This document shows, one piece after another, positions 12,687 to 23,708 of a stretch of 64,000 nt of DNA; the stretch's first letter is position 1; the number at the start of each line of letters is the position of its first letter. The notes beneath the pieces were generated by a model that searched no databases, was not told the DNA's origin, and worked only from the letters and a program-made list of their open reading frames with translations. Source of the DNA: Escallonia rubra (taxonomy: Eukaryota; Streptophyta; Magnoliopsida; Escalloniales; Escalloniaceae); the NCBI GenBank assembly GCA_033065855.1, contig JAVXUO010000706.1, forward strand, positions 1 through 64,000. The letters run 5' to 3'. Both the position numbers and the translations under genes were made by a program.

Positions 12687-13122
12687 TGCTTACGCTTTTG
12701 GGCATAATCCCAATTAATGAGTGAGTTCTTTTGAGCCTCTTACCTGATGAATTCTCTGAAAATGGAAACCTTGACAAAAACAGAAGCTTAAACAAAAGTA
12801 AAAAGACTGTGTGCCTAAAAAGGACAGAGAGAAACCCTTAAAATAATGACCAATGTTTACAATGAACAAAAGGATCTCTATCGATAGAGAGCAAGGAATC
12901 CAAAAAGTTAAAGAAAAAAGGAACAAGAAAGACTACAAATCAAGTCATGTTTGCCTAGAAGTTGAGATGTGTCCTTCTGTGAGTCTTGCATCCAATATTT
13001 ATAGAAAATAACTATCACATAAAAGATAAACTACCCACTAAAAAATAACTACTACCACTTGAAAAATAACTTCTTTAATGGGTAACTACTCTCTAAAAAA
13101 TAGGAATTGACTTGGAAAATAT
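12687..13122 (-). repeat. LTR-like block, right copy (5' LTR in minus sense)
   Basis: About 436 bp similar to 10127-10609, sharing the GAGTGAGTTCTTTTG start region, CTCTATCGATAGAGAGCAA, and the CATCCAATATTTATA promoter-like part. It is shortened at its outer side, where it meets integrase coding sequence. Confidence 0.65.
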
Positions 13123-13450
13123 AATGTTGAGCACCCATAGTTGCAAACCCTCTCACAAAGTAGGCCTCTATAAAGAAATATTGTTCTAATGTCTTTGTAG
13201 TTGGTGGAACTCCAGATTGTCCCCCAAAGCCAGTAGTTTGTAGATTGTGAAACATGTTATTCCTCAAAGTACCTTTGCTCTCTATGTGAACTATGCCTCT
13301 ATACTTCAAAAATATTTTCTCAAAGTAGAACTCCTATGGTCCCATGGCAGGTATACGTAGACTTAACTCCAAGTCATGGAAACAATATTCACCCTCAATC
13401 TATTTTAAATCTCGATTCTCCGTACAGAAATGGCTATGTGGATGCCATAG

Positions 13451-13571
13451 TTTTTTTTTTAAAAGGTGAGAACTGCAATTGTATATGGCACTGTCAGTAT
13501 GGGGATTCAAACTTGGGACCTCGAGGTCACACATCGAGACCCTTTGCCATCTCCACCACCCCTTGGGGCTA
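13451..13571 (-). mobile_element. tRNA-derived SINE
   Basis: A 121-bp insertion in the gypsy RNase H/integrase region that copy 1 lacks. It is flanked by the 12-bp direct repeat TGGATGCCATAG at 13439-13450 and 13572-13583. Read on the minus strand it has an A-box-like GGTGGTGGAGATGG near its start, a B-box-like GTTTGAATCCCC (13501-13512 in plus sense GGGGATTCAAAC), and a 3' A tail (plus-strand T run 13451-13460). Size, boxes, tail and target duplication are those of a plant SINE. Confidence 0.82.
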
Positions 13572-14188
13572 TGGATGCCATAGTTGAGGCTCTGGTCTTC
13601 ATATATCCGTAACAATTTTCCTATTGCTCGATTTTGGTACCTATCTTGTACTCAATTGTACAAGAAAAAATTAGAAAATTCACTAGGAATTTTTGTTAGA
13701 GTAATGTAGTGACTTTTTGTTAAAAAGAACTTGATGTTTTGGCTATCCTGATGATGAAAATGTTGGAACTGAGGAAGTAATATTTATTACAAATGGCCAT
13801 GACAATTGCAAGTAGTTCTTTCTCGTGGAATGAGCAGGAAGTTATCTTAGGTCCCAAAGCCTTAACGAGATAGGCTACGGGGTGTTCAAACTACATTAAT
13901 ACAGCTCCAAAACCAGAATTGCTAGCATTAGAGAATACCTCGAGAACATAAAGTAATGCTAGTATTCAGGTAGAGCTCATAGTAACCTTTAACTTCTTAA
14001 ACGCTTATGTGGCTCCTCCATTTCACTCGAACTAATTCTTTCCAAGTAAAATGGTCAGTGGCTTGCTTATAATCCCAGATCCCTGCACAAGTTCTCTATA
14101 ATATCCTGTCAACTCCAAAAGTCCCCTCAATCATTTGATAATTTCAAGTTGAATCCATTCTATGATAGCAATCACCTTTCTTGGGTCT

Positions 14189-14193
14189 ACTGG
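14189..14193. repeat. Target site duplication, left copy
   Basis: ACTGG, repeated exactly at 17978-17982. Confidence 0.85.
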
Positions 14194-15899
14194 TGTAACA
14201 ACCCGAAATTCTCGGATCGTTAACCGATCAATCCATCGAATCTCAACTATTCAATTTATTCATTTCCAATGATGATAACCCAACAACATCCATGTCAGAG
14301 CACTACAATCCATCAACTGTCTTAACAAACCAACCCAAAACAATAGTAAAGTACTTAAATTATTAAATTACATAACGGTTCTCTAACAAGGCTCAAAAAT
14401 AATAATGTAAAAACATAAACTACTTTAAAGTTCAAGCTCGTCCGTCCTGAAATCTTACTGACAGTTATTTCCTGCAGAAAGGAACAGAAAAAGGGAGTGA
14501 GCTTTCGAGAGCTCAGTAAGGTCGCTCAACATTTAGTAGGGATTACAACGATTTGGTCAGAAGGTTATATCAATGACAGTATAGAAACAACATTCTCAAA
14601 TTTCTCAATTCAAGATTCAATAAATACACTTTCGATTTCACTGAAGCAATACAGATGATATTGGACATGAGTATATTGCAAAGCCACACAGGCAGTGCAG
14701 GGTAACACTTAGCAAAGCCACACAGGCAGTGCTTAATAACAATATGGTTACATATGCATATGAACACTAGCTAGACCCTCAAGGTACTAGCATTTCCCGA
14801 CAATAACAGACCATCCTTATATCACCCCCGATACAGACCATCCTTATAACTCCTCAATACACTACCTCATGCCAATATGCAGAATGCAATAAGCGATATT
14901 ACAATGAACAAATCGACACTCAAAGAGAAATAAGTACTGAGCATCAAATGAGATTTTCAATAAACGTGTCAGGCTCAAACAAAGGTTATTAATGACAAAC
15001 GATACAATTTCATCACAATTATAATTGAGTCCAAAGAAATAACGATAGCAAATCAGAATAATATATGAATCAAATAGAGGAGTTAGGTTCGGATGAAATT
15101 CCCTTACCTCGATCCAAGCGCTGAAGCTAAAACGCTTTCGAACAAATCCTCGAAGTTAACCTAGGTTGGCAAAGTCATTTATCAGAACACTTATTCATGC
15201 CACTACATTAAAATCTTAATATAATTATCCATAGCGTACCCATTTCTCTACCCGGATATGATGAAACTCGGAGCGATTTCTCACACGGCCAACCTACCCC
15301 GAAGTTCGCCACACGTCCCGAGACTCAGAAATATCCCAAAAATGCTCTAATCGTTCATTTAACATTATTTATAGCTTAATATAGCATATGGGATAAAAAT
15401 ATAATTTTTTTTGAATATTTTCGAATAAAAATAATTTCCTTAAATACACTAAAACCAATAAATTGCCATAATTTCTTCTAGCTGGAAATAAAGGCTCATA
15501 ATTTTTGTAACAGCTTTAGAAGACTTATAAAAATTTCTGAAATTGAAATTAGAAATAAAAAGGCGTTAAAATATTTTAAAAAGCTTCATTTTTGTTAAAT
15601 TCAATGCGATAGAAAAATGATAGCAAATGTACTCTAAAAATCACCAAATTTACACTGAACCTTTATTATATTATAAAAGTATTACTATAATTTTCCCTAG
15701 AACATTTTCAGGGTTTAAAGGCTTCAAATGAATTTTACCATTTTAAGTTCACAGAAAATATTAAAAATACATATGATCTCAGAAAATTATGAAATTTTAC
15801 CAGTAATTCTAGCATAGTCTCAGGTACTATAATATAAATTTTCACATTCTAATATTCACTATACGCTATGCAAAGTTCGTGCTAAGCTTAACGTTAAAC

Positions 15900-16920
15900 T
15901 ACACACACACACAGCACAGCACAGCACATGCACTCAGTAACTACCCAGTTACTCCATCTCTCAGTCCCATACAAGCATAACCCCTCACAGAGAACTCTCA
16001 CGCACACACACACCATGTACACGGCACCACACCCAGGCACACTCACAAATCACAGCATATGTTCACTATCATTTCACTCACATTTCACACACTATCACAC
16101 CTGCACACTTCCATGCCCACATACGTTATGCACCCATAAACACACACTAAGTATACCCATACACTCACACGGCTTGCAAACCCATTTGCATTCTCTCTTT
16201 CTTGCTTTCCTTCTCCAGACACTCGCACACTCATGCACTCAGAATTGTCACACACACACTTCACCACCCCCACTACACGGCTGCACTCGATGGTCCTCAT
16301 CTCTCTCTGTCTCTCTCTCTCTCTAAAATTTACACCCACAACTTATGGTCCTTATTCTCTCAAAAACCACAGGCACACACCTTTGTATACATATAAACAC
16401 TTACTACATATAATTGAAAATGTGTCCATTGCCATACCCCTGTCTCCTTCTTCTTCTTTCATTCCATTATATTCTACATATATAGTATAAAATCCTTCAC
16501 AGACTCACTCACACTCACAAATGCTCTTCACATTCTTGCAAACCCATATGATTTTTCATACCCACTGCCTCATGGCAGTGGGTCTATCCTTACATCCACT
16601 GATAACCCACAAACGCACGGCCATGGTGTCCACTGAACCCACTGCTTCATGCAGTGGTGTTCCTCTCATTTGTTCAGCTGTCCTCACCAACGGCACACAT
16701 ACAAAACACATCATTCATGACCTACCACATGTTATATACACCCAGCGCACAAACACCACTATACACACCTACAAACACACATATGTACATAGCATTTCCA
16801 AGGCTGCCTCTCCCCAAATCGCCATTTCCTTTCCTGCATGCACCCTTCTTTTGCTTTTCCTTTAACACCCTCACACTTATATATGTATAAACCCATTGTT
16901 CAACACATTTACACACAGTG
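15900..16920. repeat. CA-rich low-complexity tract inside the insertion
   Basis: About 1 kb is dominated by CACA, CACT and CATA words on the plus strand, starting with ACACACACACACAGCACAGC at about 15901. The long open frames here (for example 15928-16326) are products of this composition, rich in His, Thr, Ser and Pro, and show no domain. Confidence 0.75.
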
Positions 16921-17589
16921 ACACAAAGTTAATTAAACCCACAAGCCACTTTTCTCCCTCACGGCAGCCATGGCTGCCACCTTCTTCTTCTCTCTCTCTC
17001 TAAAGATAGCCTTTCCCGGATGCTTCTATCTCTCCTCACAGCCGCAAACAACTACGGCAGCCACCATGGCTGCCCTCTCTACGAATTCCCTCCCATTCGA
17101 ACCATAACGGCATTGAAACGCATCTTACGGCAGTCTACATGGTACACAGTCACAGCCACCACAGTTGTGACTGCTTGATGGCCGGTTACACTCACGGAAT
17201 CACGGAATTACACACACAAAACACCCAGCCGAAGCGCCCCCTTAAACCATAAATCTGTGAACAATTTGTAAAAGAAAAGGTTTAGGAACACTTACCGAAA
17301 AAAAAAAATCAAGGACGATCGCCGGAATCTTGTCATGTCCTTCCTCTCTGTGTGTATCTCTCTAGCTCTCCCTCAGTCTCGACAGTGGTTGTGACGGCTG
17401 AATTGGGAGCCCTTGAACGGCTGCCCAAACGTGCCATATGTGTATATATATGCTAAAAGAATCCCTAGTTGGAAACCTGTAAAGAAAACTCTACACATCC
17501 ATTTGTCGCTAAAACTTCTAACCCAACTTATTATTGCGAAAATGGTCCCATAAATATAATATTTATGATACATGATTTGTTAGGAAATT

Positions 17590-17890
17590 TATAAATAGAT
17601 TGTTACACATCCGGTCTGGAAAATCGTCGCTAATAAGTACACCGCTACTAAAAATTTAATTGTCGCTGAAAGTATACCGAATGCTAATGCAGATAGTTCG
17701 CCGCTAAAAATACACGTTGGCGTTAAGTAAATATATATATAAAAAAATGTCGCTAAAGGTTGTCGTTAAAAATTCGGTCACGCTAATCATCACTAAACAC
17801 TTCAATCAATATTACTTATGACTGTTAACATTAAATTATTAATTATTATTTCTAAAATAATTTTGTCGCTAAGTGTCACAAACTATAACG
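17590..17890. repeat. GTCGCTAAA-type repeats within the insertion
   Basis: GTCGCTAA, CCGCTAAAAA, GTCGCTGAAAG and GTCGTTAAAAATTCGG recur about ten times, as in the subterminal part of the CACTA element at 4840-5331. No CACTA terminus is seen here, so it may be a CACTA remnant caught by the LTR. Confidence 0.55.
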
Positions 17891-17977
17891 CTCAGCTCCT
17901 CTAACCTATAGCATTTCTCTTTTTTCTTTTTTTCTTTTTTTTACCGTAAAATTAGCATAAAATTTTGGGATGTTACA

Positions 17978-17982
17978 ACTGG
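17978..17982. repeat. Target site duplication, right copy
   Basis: ACTGG, identical to 14189-14193. Confidence 0.85.
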
Positions 17983-19050
17983 TACACCTTCTTCAATTAG
18001 AACAAACCCTGAACATTCAACTTGTTTTATTGGGAGCTACACTTTAATTTCTTGGCATAGAACTACTGGTGTACGAGTATCTTGAGGGTGGCTTCAAGGT
18101 ATTGGAGATGTAGTTCCAATGCAGGGTTGTGAACAATTATGTTATCAAAAAAGACAAGGATGAATTTTCTTAACTGACAGGACAAAACTTGATTTATGAG
18201 TCTCTGGAATGTAGCCAGAGCATTTGTTAATCCAAAGGGCATTACTGTGAATTCAAAATTCCCTAAGTGAGTTTTAAACACAGTCTTGGATATATCTTCT
18301 TCCCTCATCCTAATTTAATGATAACTTGATCTCAAAACTATCTTAGAGAAGAGCCTTGCCCCTTGAAGCTATTAGATAGCTCATCAATCACAGGGATGCA
18401 ATATTTGTTGTTAAGTATCCTCTTGTTTGACTCCCTATAGTCTATACAAAATCTTCACCCGTCATTTCTATTTACCAATAACACGTGGACACATAGGGGC
18501 CAAGTCTAAACCTTACTATCTATGCTACGAGCATCTCCTTGGGCTCTTAAACTCATTCTTTTAAATGTAGGATATGTATAAGGTCTCACGTTCAAGTCTG
18601 ATTCACCATGTAGTAGGATCTGGTGATCATCAAGGTTTCTAGGAAGGCTTAGTACCTTGGACCCTTGAAAGACCAGTTGATTCTTCATTAGTAACTGGTG
18701 ATTTATGGTGTTGTTTCCATGCTGTCAGTTATAGCTGGTGTGTGGAACAGTATCCTAACCAAGGTACGTTATTTTCTTCCAACTGCTTGATTAGTGCGCG
18801 CCTTGAGGCGGGTGTCTCCCTTGACTCCCTTCATGTATAAGCTTGTTGTCCTCAATATAGCAATATAGATTTTCTTGGACTCAAGTAAGACAGGTCCTAA
18901 TTTTTCCAAGCATTTAGACCCTAGAACTGAATCACATGTCCGAAGAGATGTTAGCTTCAAATTTGTAGTCAAGTGGAGCCCTTGCATTGGCCAAGTGAAT
19001 TATGCTCAGTTATTAGATACATTCATACCCTATTCCTAACAGCTACGGTC

Positions 19051-19370
19051 ACCACTAAGGGTTTTTTCATGTGCTCTTGACTCGTTAAGGATACTCCTAG
19101 ACTTATTAGTGAAAATGACGCGACATGAAAAAATGTTAGATTATGCGAAACATAAAAAAAACTTCTAAGACTTGAAAATGATTTTGACTTTTTCATATTT
19201 TTCTTCCTTTTTTTTCAGTTCCGGTTGTTGTTTTCACTTATAATTACCCTAATAAACAATAAGACTAAAAAGACAACCCAATTAAAAAGAAATCTAGAGC
19301 CAAGAAGGACGACTTAATCATAGATCCATTATATTGGTAATGAAAACACATACATCACACCATAATATAG
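19051..19370. other. Unassigned
   Basis: No gene or repeat recognised. Confidence 0.3.
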
Positions 19371-19723
19371 TACTTCCTCCGTCCCTAAAAGAGTGATCCA
19401 TGATTTAGGTTATATATTGTGTGTCTTTCTCATTTTACCCTTTAGAGAGAGGGGGAAGAGAGTGGGCCATGAGAGAGAAAATTGGTTGGTAGAGTGTTAA
19501 ATGTGGAGAGAGAAATAGAGTAAAAAAGTGTAAAGTGGTGGGCCGGGAGAGAGAAAATGAGTTGGTGGAGAATTAAATGTGGTGAGAGAAATAGAATAAA
19601 AAAATATAAAAAGGGTAAGTGTGTAAAAATACCTATAGAATCTTTCCTAATTTGGAAGTGATCACTTTTTATGGAATGGCTCAAAAAGAAAATATGATCA
19701 GTTTTTTAGGGACGGAGGGAGTA
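19371..19723. mobile_element. Stowaway-like MITE, copy 2
   Basis: Ends TACTTCCTCCGTCCC and GGGACGGAGGGAGTA form an inverted repeat with TA edges. The 353-bp interior has GAGAGAGAAA blocks repeated twice and closely resembles the copy at 31080-31452. No coding capacity. Confidence 0.88.
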
Positions 19724-20860
19724 ATAAACACAAGGAGTGAAAATCAGAGAAATGCCGAATGGTATAGTTCATTACTGATCAATATGGTTTCCAAGTGTAC
19801 TGGCATGTATATCAATAATTGGGTTTTGGGATTATTTCCTATCAACTTGTATCATCCGGTACATCTTTATGTCGGCTGACACGATTGCCATCCCTAAATG
19901 TGTACTCAACAGATCCAATGCCCGCCCAATAGTGTACTTAACGAGTATAAATGCTACCAAAATCGATATGTGGGCAAGAGTTAGTTACAATTTGCTTCGA
20001 TTTAAAGTTCCTCTCTTGGCTTAACCAACGATATACAGTCTGCTTCAGTGTGTGAATTGTTTCATCTACCAAAGGGTAAGAGGCATTTTACGATTGCCAT
20101 AGAGGTTAGGGCATAGTCGAAATTCCCTTGTGTCTTTGGAAGACCGAGGGCTTCAACCCTTAACCTCGCGTAGGTGGTCTGTTAACTTTTAATCCTTTCC
20201 TCTATAAAAAATAGAGCATGAAGTAATAACAGTAAATCAATAAGCTTGAACATGAGTACATATAATCAACTGAAATATGACACATATGATCAACAAAAAT
20301 AAGAGACATAGCCAATATAAGCATGAACACAACACAAGCATGATAAAACCAAAAACCAACATGCCAATTAACACGAGTCTAGTCCTCTGTACCCCCAAGA
20401 AACTCGCCATTGTGATTACCTGATCCTAAAGATAAAAGCCCAATGAAAGAGTCCCCATCTAACTTTCAGACAGGAGGGGAAATTCTAGAAAAACCTTGGG
20501 TTGACTATGTAAAAGCAATTGACTGATGTGGCATAGTAGAAACGTAGATTTGGACTTGGAAATTAATTTATGTGGCAGGAAGTTATTAAGCACCCCATCA
20601 TACCCTAACAATCTCTTATTTCCTCGTTAGTTTATTATCATGCTTTTAAAGAAAACAAGAGAATGCATGATAACGACAAACTTAAGACGACAAGATGAAT
20701 AAATGAGGAACATATAAAAGTGGTTTGAATCCAAGAACAAGGGCTGAATTGTCTACCTATTCATTTGAAAATCGAAATCAGATCCAGCATAGTTCGACTG
20801 ACTCCAAAAGGGTGGTGGTTTGAGTTTTGTACTCAAATTTTGATTCCAAAAAACATTTAT
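19724..20860. other. Unassigned AT-rich sequence
   Basis: No supported gene. A stretch near 20125-20160 (GAGGGCTTCAACCCTTAACC) resembles a diverged pol III B box but has no partner signals. Confidence 0.3.
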
Positions 20861-21253
20861 GGTGTGTTTGGATATGGGATTTTGAAATACTGGGTATTTC
20901 TAAATGCCCTCATTTCGAAATTCCTTAATTTACAAATTCTATCATTTTGAAATATCTTGTTTGGAAGGAAGGAAGCAAAATGTTGTTAAAAAGGTGGGAG
21001 GCAAGATTCCTAAAAAATAGGGAACTGGTTATTGTGGGTTTGTAAATTACTGATTGGAGTGGATTTGACAAATAACTAGTTCAAACTAGTGATTTGAACT
21101 GTGAATTTAGGGACCCCAAATCCACAGTTCAAATCACTCCGAAATTTTAAAAATTCCCTTTTGAACTATCCAAACAAGATATTTTGTTTAAGTGATTTAC
21201 AAATACGTTACCAAAGTCAAATCCCCAGTTCAAATCATATATCCAAACACACC
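20861..21253. mobile_element. Foldback MITE with perfect 15-bp ends
   Basis: GGTGTGTTTGGATAT (20861-20875) is the exact reverse complement of ATATCCAAACACACC (21239-21253). Interior words such as GATTTGAACT and AGTTCAAATC also pair across the centre, so the 393-bp element can fold over much of its length. Tourist-like MITEs have similar TGTTTGG ends, but I see no clean TTA target duplication, so the superfamily is open. Confidence 0.75.
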
Positions 21254-22117
21254 CATAGGGTTAGAGCAAAAGATTTGTCCTTGCTATCAAAGGAGAATTG
21301 AATTATGAAAAAGAAGAAATTTGATTAGTAAAATTATGAAAAACAAATTTAGGAAAACAAGGGTTCTATAACACCAAATCACAAGAAGAATACTAAGATC
21401 ACAAGGGGATTTGGGCAAGTATAGTTAAATCAACACCATAGAATATCAATAGGGGCACACATATATAGCATGCATGATTATCAATTGCAAAGGTAAAAAA
21501 AAAATGGATAATGTGAATCATCAACAATTTGTGCAAGATATTAGCTTAAATGACAAAATTTATGTTACCATGATGGAGAGATGGATTTTGAGTTGAAAGG
21601 CCATAAAAGAGTTTTTAACATATTAGAAAAAGGACTTTTGGACATTAAAGATGATCTCTAATGGATTTAGTACCTCCAGTAAAGTTTTAGATCTTAAAGC
21701 GATACACGATCTAGGCTTGTGATTTGCCTAAACTGGATATCGTATGGGTGATTTAAAGTAGTTTTAAGTTTGGATTTATTTGAAATGCGAGAAGCCGGGA
21801 TTTAGGGTTTTTTGGAGGCAAAAGCCAGGATTATAAATTGTTATGGATATTATAATCTAGTATTTCTCCCCTTAGAATGAACCCTAAGACCTCAATATAG
21901 AACATTCAAGTTCTTGGAGGCTAAGAAACCGATTTTGGGTGTAAAAAGACCTAAATGAACACATATTGTCTAGAGTTTCTACACCTGGGAATACAAAGAC
22001 GAAGATGATAGATATAGGTTTTTTGCTTTCTCATGGATGTTGTTAGAATTTTCTTGGATGCTTGACCTCGCTGGCTTTCTTTTGTTAAGTTAATAATGTT
22101 TATCATGTGTTTATGCA

Positions 22118-22378
22118 GATCACTGGCCAGAGCGAGTAGAACATGCATGTTTCCTCACTGGTTTGCTGAGTCGGCGTGCTGGTTTTGCTTTTTTACATAT
22201 TGTACATTAGCGCGGAACAGACATATACTTTGTTTAGCCACCTGGATGAAAACAGTTGGCCTAACCCTTGAGGTTTTTTTGGGCCAGTAGCTAGTACTGG
22301 TCAGATTGAGGTATCTACTTACCTAACGGATGAGGATGTCATCCCTACGCTTTTGGCAGGATCATCTGAGCTTTGAAA
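22118..22378 (+). pseudogene. Exon-like remnant of unknown origin
   Basis: A T-rich stretch ending TTTATGCAG at 22110-22118 looks like a splice acceptor. After it one frame reads ITGQSE, then a stop, and later SAEQTYTLFSHLDENSWPNP, then a stop, and GQIEVSTYLTDEDVIPTLLA, ending TGA at about 22376. The wording is protein-like, but I do not recognise the family and there are internal stops. Confidence 0.3.
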
Positions 22379-23679
22379 TTATCTTAGTTGATCTGTTCAT
22401 ATTGATTGGTCCAAATCTTGTGTAAAGCTTGTGCTTTTTAGTTGTATATATTTATATTATTCTCCAAAAAGAAAGGGAAAAAAAATTAAGTGAGAACTTA
22501 GGATATTTTGAATTTTGAGTTGAGAAGAGGGGGCCATAATTCGAAGTTGTGACTTAGTGAATCTTAAAACTCACGTAAGCTTTTCTAAAATGAGATATAA
22601 TCATGAGGTAGTCAGTGTTTAGGATTTCTCAGTAATTGCAAAATTTAAGGACAGCTAATCACTGCTAGCTAAAAAAAAAACAAGGAATATTTAACCATGT
22701 TTCTAAATTGGAGGAATGGTAAGCTGTGAAGAATTGATAAGACCAAATGAAAATATAGGCAAACTTTTGCTACATCGTTGTGCCTTACATATGACCAAAT
22801 GAGGAATTGATAAGACCAAATGAAAGTGGCAAATTAACGATACAACCAACCAAATGAGGAATTGATAAGACTAAAAGAAAGTATAGGCAAATTAAGGATA
22901 CAACCTCCTGAAGACTAGAGATCCGAAGACTAGGAAGGGGACCAAGGAATTACAAAATAACTATTCTCGTCTTACAACATAATATCCCTCCTTACAGAGT
23001 AAGTGTATGTTTCTTGTAACGATACTAGAGGTTAAAATTTACTCTCTTAATTAAATTTATAGCTATTATGGTGAGATGTATTCGTCACGAGAGTATCCTT
23101 GATAGACTTACCTATAAAAGTGAGGAGATATGACCGCTTCATTTGAGAAATGGATTGATTAAATAGAGAATTCCTGAAATTGGGATAAATGCTAACTTGA
23201 GAAACTTGGTATAGAATACCTTGAATATCATATGATTGATATGATTCAACGTGCCCTTATAGTCATTGTTTCAAGGCTAAGCGACTTGAGTCTAATACAA
23301 GAAGTTTTCAACAATAAGTAAAGCTGCAAGCAGAGTCGTTTTCCCAATACATGATATTCTATCTTTGCTGACTATTTTTTATCTATGTTCTTATTAAAAG
23401 AATTGAGAGATTGTTGAAGTATTTCAATAAAACTATTTTTTTTTTTTTTTTATCTAATTTGCAAAGCCTTTTCTAATTGATATTTAGTTAATTATTACGG
23501 GACCTTTACAAGCATCATAGCTTGGTTTCACTTTTTATTGGTCCAAAAATGTGCAATGCAGATAGTTTATGACAGTATTTATTTGAGTTATTTTAAAAAT
23601 TAACAGTGTCACTTAAAAATACTCTTATACAAAGACTATTCCTCAGACTTTTGTCATAGTGGATTTGTGTTTGTGCGCA

Positions 23680-23708
23680 CAGTGTGCGTGTGCGTGTGTG
23701 TGTGTGTG
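23680..23708. repeat. GT microsatellite
   Basis: GTGTGCGTGTGCGTGTGTGTG-type alternating run. Confidence 0.85.

Larger units (their letters stand above)
10127..13122 (-). mobile_element. Non-autonomous LTR element between two pol copies
   Basis: Two related blocks, 10127-10609 and 12687-13122, look like LTRs and flank about 2.1 kb with no gag or pol that I can see. Both start with similar sequence (TGTTTGCGC and TGCTTACGC). Just inside the right block, on the minus strand from 12685, is TGGCACGCTCGGTTGGACCC, which starts with TGG two bases after the LTR as a primer-binding site should. Just outside the left block, in minus sense before the LTR, is a purine tract AAAAGGAGA (10610-10618). The right LTR lacks its outer 45 bp or so. 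The flanks are different places of the same gypsy gene, so no target duplication is expected or seen. Confidence 0.65.
14194..17977 (-). mobile_element. 3.8-kb TG...CA insertion, probable solo LTR
   Basis: The insertion starts TGTAACAACCC and ends GGGATGTTACA. The perfect 5-bp direct repeat ACTGG flanks it (14189-14193 and 17978-17982). Removing it restores an open gypsy reading frame. A 5-bp duplication with TG...CA ends is typical of LTR retrotransposons, yet no gag, pol, primer site or second LTR is visible inside, so a solo LTR of a large-LTR family is the simplest reading. In minus sense it has a TATATATA box (17443-17451), then a GA-rich leader and CGGTAAG (about 17291-17297). Similar order is seen after 51551, which supports minus orientation. 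A LARD or other non-autonomous element is the alternative. Confidence 0.75.
13123..19050 (-). pseudogene. Ty3/gypsy pol, copy 2, interrupted by two insertions
   Basis: In minus sense from 19050 downwards the order is as follows. The protease end (about 18770-18990) has CDSVLGSKCLEKLGPVLLES. The start of RT (about 18500-18690) has NVRPYTYPTFKR. The RT palm (18063-18308) has FVMPFGLTNALATFQRL in modified form and LVFFDNIIVH, so the catalytic FFDD reads FFDN here. The RT/RNase H link is split by the 14194-17977 insertion. RNase H lies at about 13640-14190, and the integrase zinc-binding part at 13123-13310 (GGQSGVPPTTKTLEQ). With the insertion and one target copy removed, the link reads EEGVPVDPRKVIAIIEW without a break. 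The integrase stops at 13123 against the LTR-like block. Gag is absent. It is a close relative of copy 1. Confidence 0.85.

Noticed and set aside
15928-16865. Open frames of 114-132 codons rich in His, Thr and Ser
   Set aside because: They follow from CACA/CACT words inside the probable LTR. No domain, and similar frames exist in several registers.
20090-20160. A further SINE or tRNA gene
   Set aside because: Only a weak B-box-like word; no A box, tail or target duplication.
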